A DNA stretch of 32,033 nt from an archaeon (GTDB lineage Archaea; Hydrothermarchaeota; Hydrothermarchaeia; JALTZZ01): NCBI GenBank assembly GCA_027051165.1, contig JALTZZ010000156.1:1-32033 (forward strand), read 5' to 3'. The notes beneath the pieces are model-generated. The model ran no database searches. It was given only the letters and a program-made list of their open reading frames with translations, and was not told the DNA's origin. The stretch's first letter is position 1, and every line of letters starts with the position of its first letter. Shown piece by piece: positions 30,288-32,033 of this stretch. A program made the position numbers and the translations under genes.

Positions 30288-31313
30288 ATGAAGCATGGTT
30301 ACATTGTATTAATTTTAGTATTGATGTTGGCTTCTGCGTGTATGGGAATAAGCGAAGAGAAGATTGCAGAGAAAATGAAAGAAAAATATGAAAGCATAGA
30401 GGACTATACGGGGATAATGATCATGGAAAGCCAGATAGGGGATGAAATACAGCACACAGAAATGGAGGTAAAGTTCAAGAAGCCATACTACTACTGGACA
30501 AAAGATCTGAAAACGGGGATTATAACAGTAAGCAACGAAAAAACAACATGGATATATGATCCGCAGAGGAATACGGCTACAAAAATAGAAATAAGCGAGG
30601 AAATGTATGAATATATAAAGAAAATGAGAGAAGAAATAGACTACGGAAAAATTATAGAGAAGCTTCTGGAAGAGTATGATGTGAAGCTCTTAGGAAGCGA
30701 AAAGGTGGAAGGAAGGGACTGCTACGTTCTCGATTTAAAGGAGAAAAACGATAGTATGCATCAAAAGATGTGGGTTGACAAAGAATACTGGATGCCGATA
30801 AAAATGGAAACAGAAATGAAGATTGGAAACGATGTTGTGAAGGTTACAGTAATTTATAAGAACCTTAAGTTCAACGTGGGACTTAGCGAAAAGGACTTTG
30901 AGTTCACACCTCCAGAGGGGGCAAAGATTATTGAAAGAAAGCTTGAAGAACCTGAGAAGATGAGTCTCGAAGAAGCGGAGCAAAAGGCTGGATTTAAGAT
31001 ACTGACACCGAGCTATATACCGAGTGGCTTTAAGTTTGAAGGTGCAACGGTGCTTGAAACCGTAGCAGGGAAGAGAGTAAGCATGAGATATAGAAGCGGT
31101 GAAAAGTTTCTAACGATCACAGAGCTTCTATCTGAGGAAAAAAGAGAAGAGAAAATCGGTGAAGAGGTTGATATAAACGGAGCTAAGGGAAGGCTTATAA
31201 CTTTCATGAACTTAACAAGCGTAAAATGGATATGCGGAGAGTTGACAATTACTGTAAGCGGAAACATTGATAAAGAGGAAGTGCTGAAGGTTGCACGCTC
31301 CATCGAATGTTGA
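30288..31313 (+). CDS. LolA-like/DUF4367 exported lipoprotein
   Basis: ATG 30288 is preferred to ATG 30270 because GGGGGTG lies just upstream of it. The N-terminus is a lipoprotein signal with lipobox LASAC (Cys18), so the protein is probably lipid-anchored outside the cell membrane. Of 341 residues, about 20-215 resemble the LolA/LppX beta-barrel fold used to bind lipid tails (EKMKEKYESIEDYTG... KTTWIYDPQRNTATK... MWVDKEYWMPIKMET... FEFTPPEGAK). About 225-341 resembles DUF4367 (FKILTPSYIPSGFKFEGATV... EKFLTITE). Archaea lack an outer membrane, so its cargo is unknown. First gene of a run with two membrane proteins, facing a FilR1-type regulator. Confidence 0.8.
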   Translation: MKHGYIVLILVLMLASACMGISEEKIAEKMKEKYESIEDYTGIMIMESQIGDEIQHTEMEVKFKKPYYYWTKDLKTGIITVSNEKTTWIYDPQRNTATKIEISEEMYEYIKKMREEIDYGKIIEKLLEEYDVKLLGSEKVEGRDCYVLDLKEKNDSMHQKMWVDKEYWMPIKMETEMKIGNDVVKVTVIYKNLKFNVGLSEKDFEFTPPEGAKIIERKLEEPEKMSLEEAEQKAGFKILTPSYIPSGFKFEGATVLETVAGKRVSMRYRSGEKFLTITELLSEEKREEKIGEEVDINGAKGRLITFMNLTSVKWICGELTITVSGNIDKEEVLKVARSIEC

Positions 31314-31327
31314 AGAGAGGATAATCC

Positions 31328-31603
31328 ATGAACTCCGATAATATGGCTTAAGTATTGTTTGTCTTTTTATGTTTTTTAATATTTTTTGCTTATCCAGCAT
31401 CTGTTTTTATAGTAGCTCCAGTTCTCATAATCAGCGGTTATATTGTTTACAAGCAGAGCACAGACAATATTACACGTGCAATTGCAATTGGTGCAATAGT
31501 AGGCGGCATTTTTGCTGCGGTAATCTTTATATTCACGATGATATCCTCAATATCTTATGTCGAGACATTTTCTCATGCAGAAATTGTTGCCAACAGCGGT
31601 TGA
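31328..31603 (+). pseudogene. Small membrane protein gene with in-frame stop near its start
   Basis: ATG 31328 follows AGAGGAT at good spacing, 14 bases after the lipoprotein stop. It reads MNSDNMA and then TAA (31349-31351). The same frame continues open from TTG 31355 to TGA 31603, encoding about 82 residues with hydrophobic segments near the start (FVFLCFLIFFAYPASVFIVAPVLIISGYIV) and middle (AIAIGAIVGGIFAAVIFIFTMI). Either initiation occurs at TTG 31355 without a ribosome binding site, or the gene is interrupted. I cannot tell sequencing error from a real lesion. No family is recognised. Confidence 0.5.
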
Positions 31604-31618
31604 AGAGGGTAGAGATAT

Positions 31619-32033
31619 ATGATAAAAAACATCATTAAAAAATTTCTGCCTGAAACACTATTTTCGCTGTATATACTGTTGATGAGCTTATTAGAGAGAA
31701 GTTTAGTTAAGATCATGTGGGCAACGCTTCTTGTTGGGATAATTTTTTACTTATCCCTTGTTTTAAGGAAGCTTTATTCTCCGAGAACAATTTTTCTTCT
31801 TTACATACCTCTTCTACTTTACGGTGCATCTTACTATATTGTGGCAGAGGATTTAGAGATACTAACGCTTCTACCTTTTTTGTTCCTTTTGTTTGTTTAT
31901 AAATATATAACCCCCTTGCAGAGTCAAGACTCAGCAAGGGCTTGGAGTTTCTCCTTGCTGTTAAATCCCAGAGAAATGAGCATGCCCAATAAAAGGACAC
32001 TCAATGCTGCGAACTTTATAACAGAGCGCTTAG
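31619..32033 (+). CDS. Integral membrane protein, C-terminus outside the window
   Basis: ATG 31619 is preceded by AGAGGGT and lies 15 bases after the preceding stop. The frame stays open to the window edge (138 codons), so the product is at least 138 residues. Hydrophobic segments occur at about 11-28 (TLFSLYILLMSLL), 33-52 (IMWATLLVGIIFYLSLVL), 58-76 (TIFLLYIPLLLYGASYYIV) and 82-98 (ILTLLPFLFLLFVYKYI), then a charged, Ser/Asn-rich cytoplasmic-looking stretch. Family unknown. Position suggests a shared operon with the lipoprotein and the interrupted small membrane gene. Confidence 0.6.
   Translation, partial: MIKNIIKKFLPETLFSLYILLMSLLERSLVKIMWATLLVGIIFYLSLVLRKLYSPRTIFLLYIPLLLYGASYYIVAEDLEILTLLPFLFLLFVYKYITPLQSQDSARAWSFSLLLNPREMSMPNKRTLNAANFITERL

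Noticed and set aside
31713-32000. 95-codon minus-strand frame at the right edge
   Set aside because: It opposes a plus-strand membrane protein frame that has a ribosome binding site, operon spacing and a hydrophobic pattern.
1-32033. tRNA, rRNA and CRISPR content
   Set aside because: No cloverleaf-like segment, rRNA block or regularly spaced repeat was found by reading; a tRNAscan or CRISPR search could still find degenerate ones.

Overview
The window looks like a chromosomal segment of an AT-rich, sulfur-metabolising euryarchaeon, most probably an Archaeoglobales relative. The archaeal calls rest on a proteasome beta subunit beside the archaeal termination nuclease aCPSF1/FttA, membrane-anchored LonB, archaeal/eukaryotic-type TrpRS, Dph2, Nep1, Trm14, a Dim2-type KH protein, RNase P Rpp21 and MfnA, plus TATA-box promoters close to start codons. 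A DsrM-DsrK pair followed by a c-type haem lipoprotein points to sulfate/sulfite-reducer-type membrane electron transfer. MfnA (methanofuran pathway) and a FilR1-type regulator fit the same group. Species identity is inferred; no rRNA, tRNA or CRISPR was seen.

Layout. 1-3964 (minus): FttA N-terminus (cut by the window edge), psmB with a short upstream reading frame, a lone type II/IV secretion ATPase, and an M20 deacylase. 4001-5095 (plus): trm14. 5078-8677 (minus): RimI-like acetyltransferase, Dim2-like KH protein, then the dsrM-dsrK-dihaem lipoprotein operon. 9098-10984 (plus): lonB. 10987-11904 (minus): an RNase P Rpp21 domain fused to a second, DUF1122-like domain. 11980-12360 (plus): two small unknown proteins. 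12369-17007 (minus): a tight run wecB (with a TrkA-C-like tail), trpD, CBS protein, dph2, a 49-codon membrane sORF, nep1. 17342-22176 (plus): overlapping XRE regulator-ppsA-mfnA-argC operon with a palindromic operator at its promoter. 22181-24340 (minus): RNase Z and a DUF1152 protein. 24376-24550: a MITE-like element with 10-bp flanking direct repeats. 24682-27225 (minus): PUA/NSUN RNA methyltransferase, BadF/HgdC-type activase, class II aldolase. 27299-29263 (plus): HTH-CBS regulator, trpS, and a frameshifted small membrane protein. 29312-30124 (minus): FilR1-type regulator, divergent from 30288-32033 (plus): LolA/DUF4367 lipoprotein, an interrupted small membrane protein and a membrane protein cut by the right edge.

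How it fits together. Much of the window is RNA and translation housekeeping (FttA, Trm14, Dim2, Rpp21, Nep1, Dph2, RNase Z, NSUN methyltransferase, TrpRS) and protein turnover (proteasome, Lon), interleaved with energy metabolism (DsrMK) and anabolic genes (ppsA, mfnA, argC, trpD). The most unusual items are the MITE-like element, the 15-bp palindrome TTACAT-N3-ATGTAA shared by two distant promoters, the two domain fusions (Rpp21 and WecB), and two small membrane genes interrupted by one lesion each.
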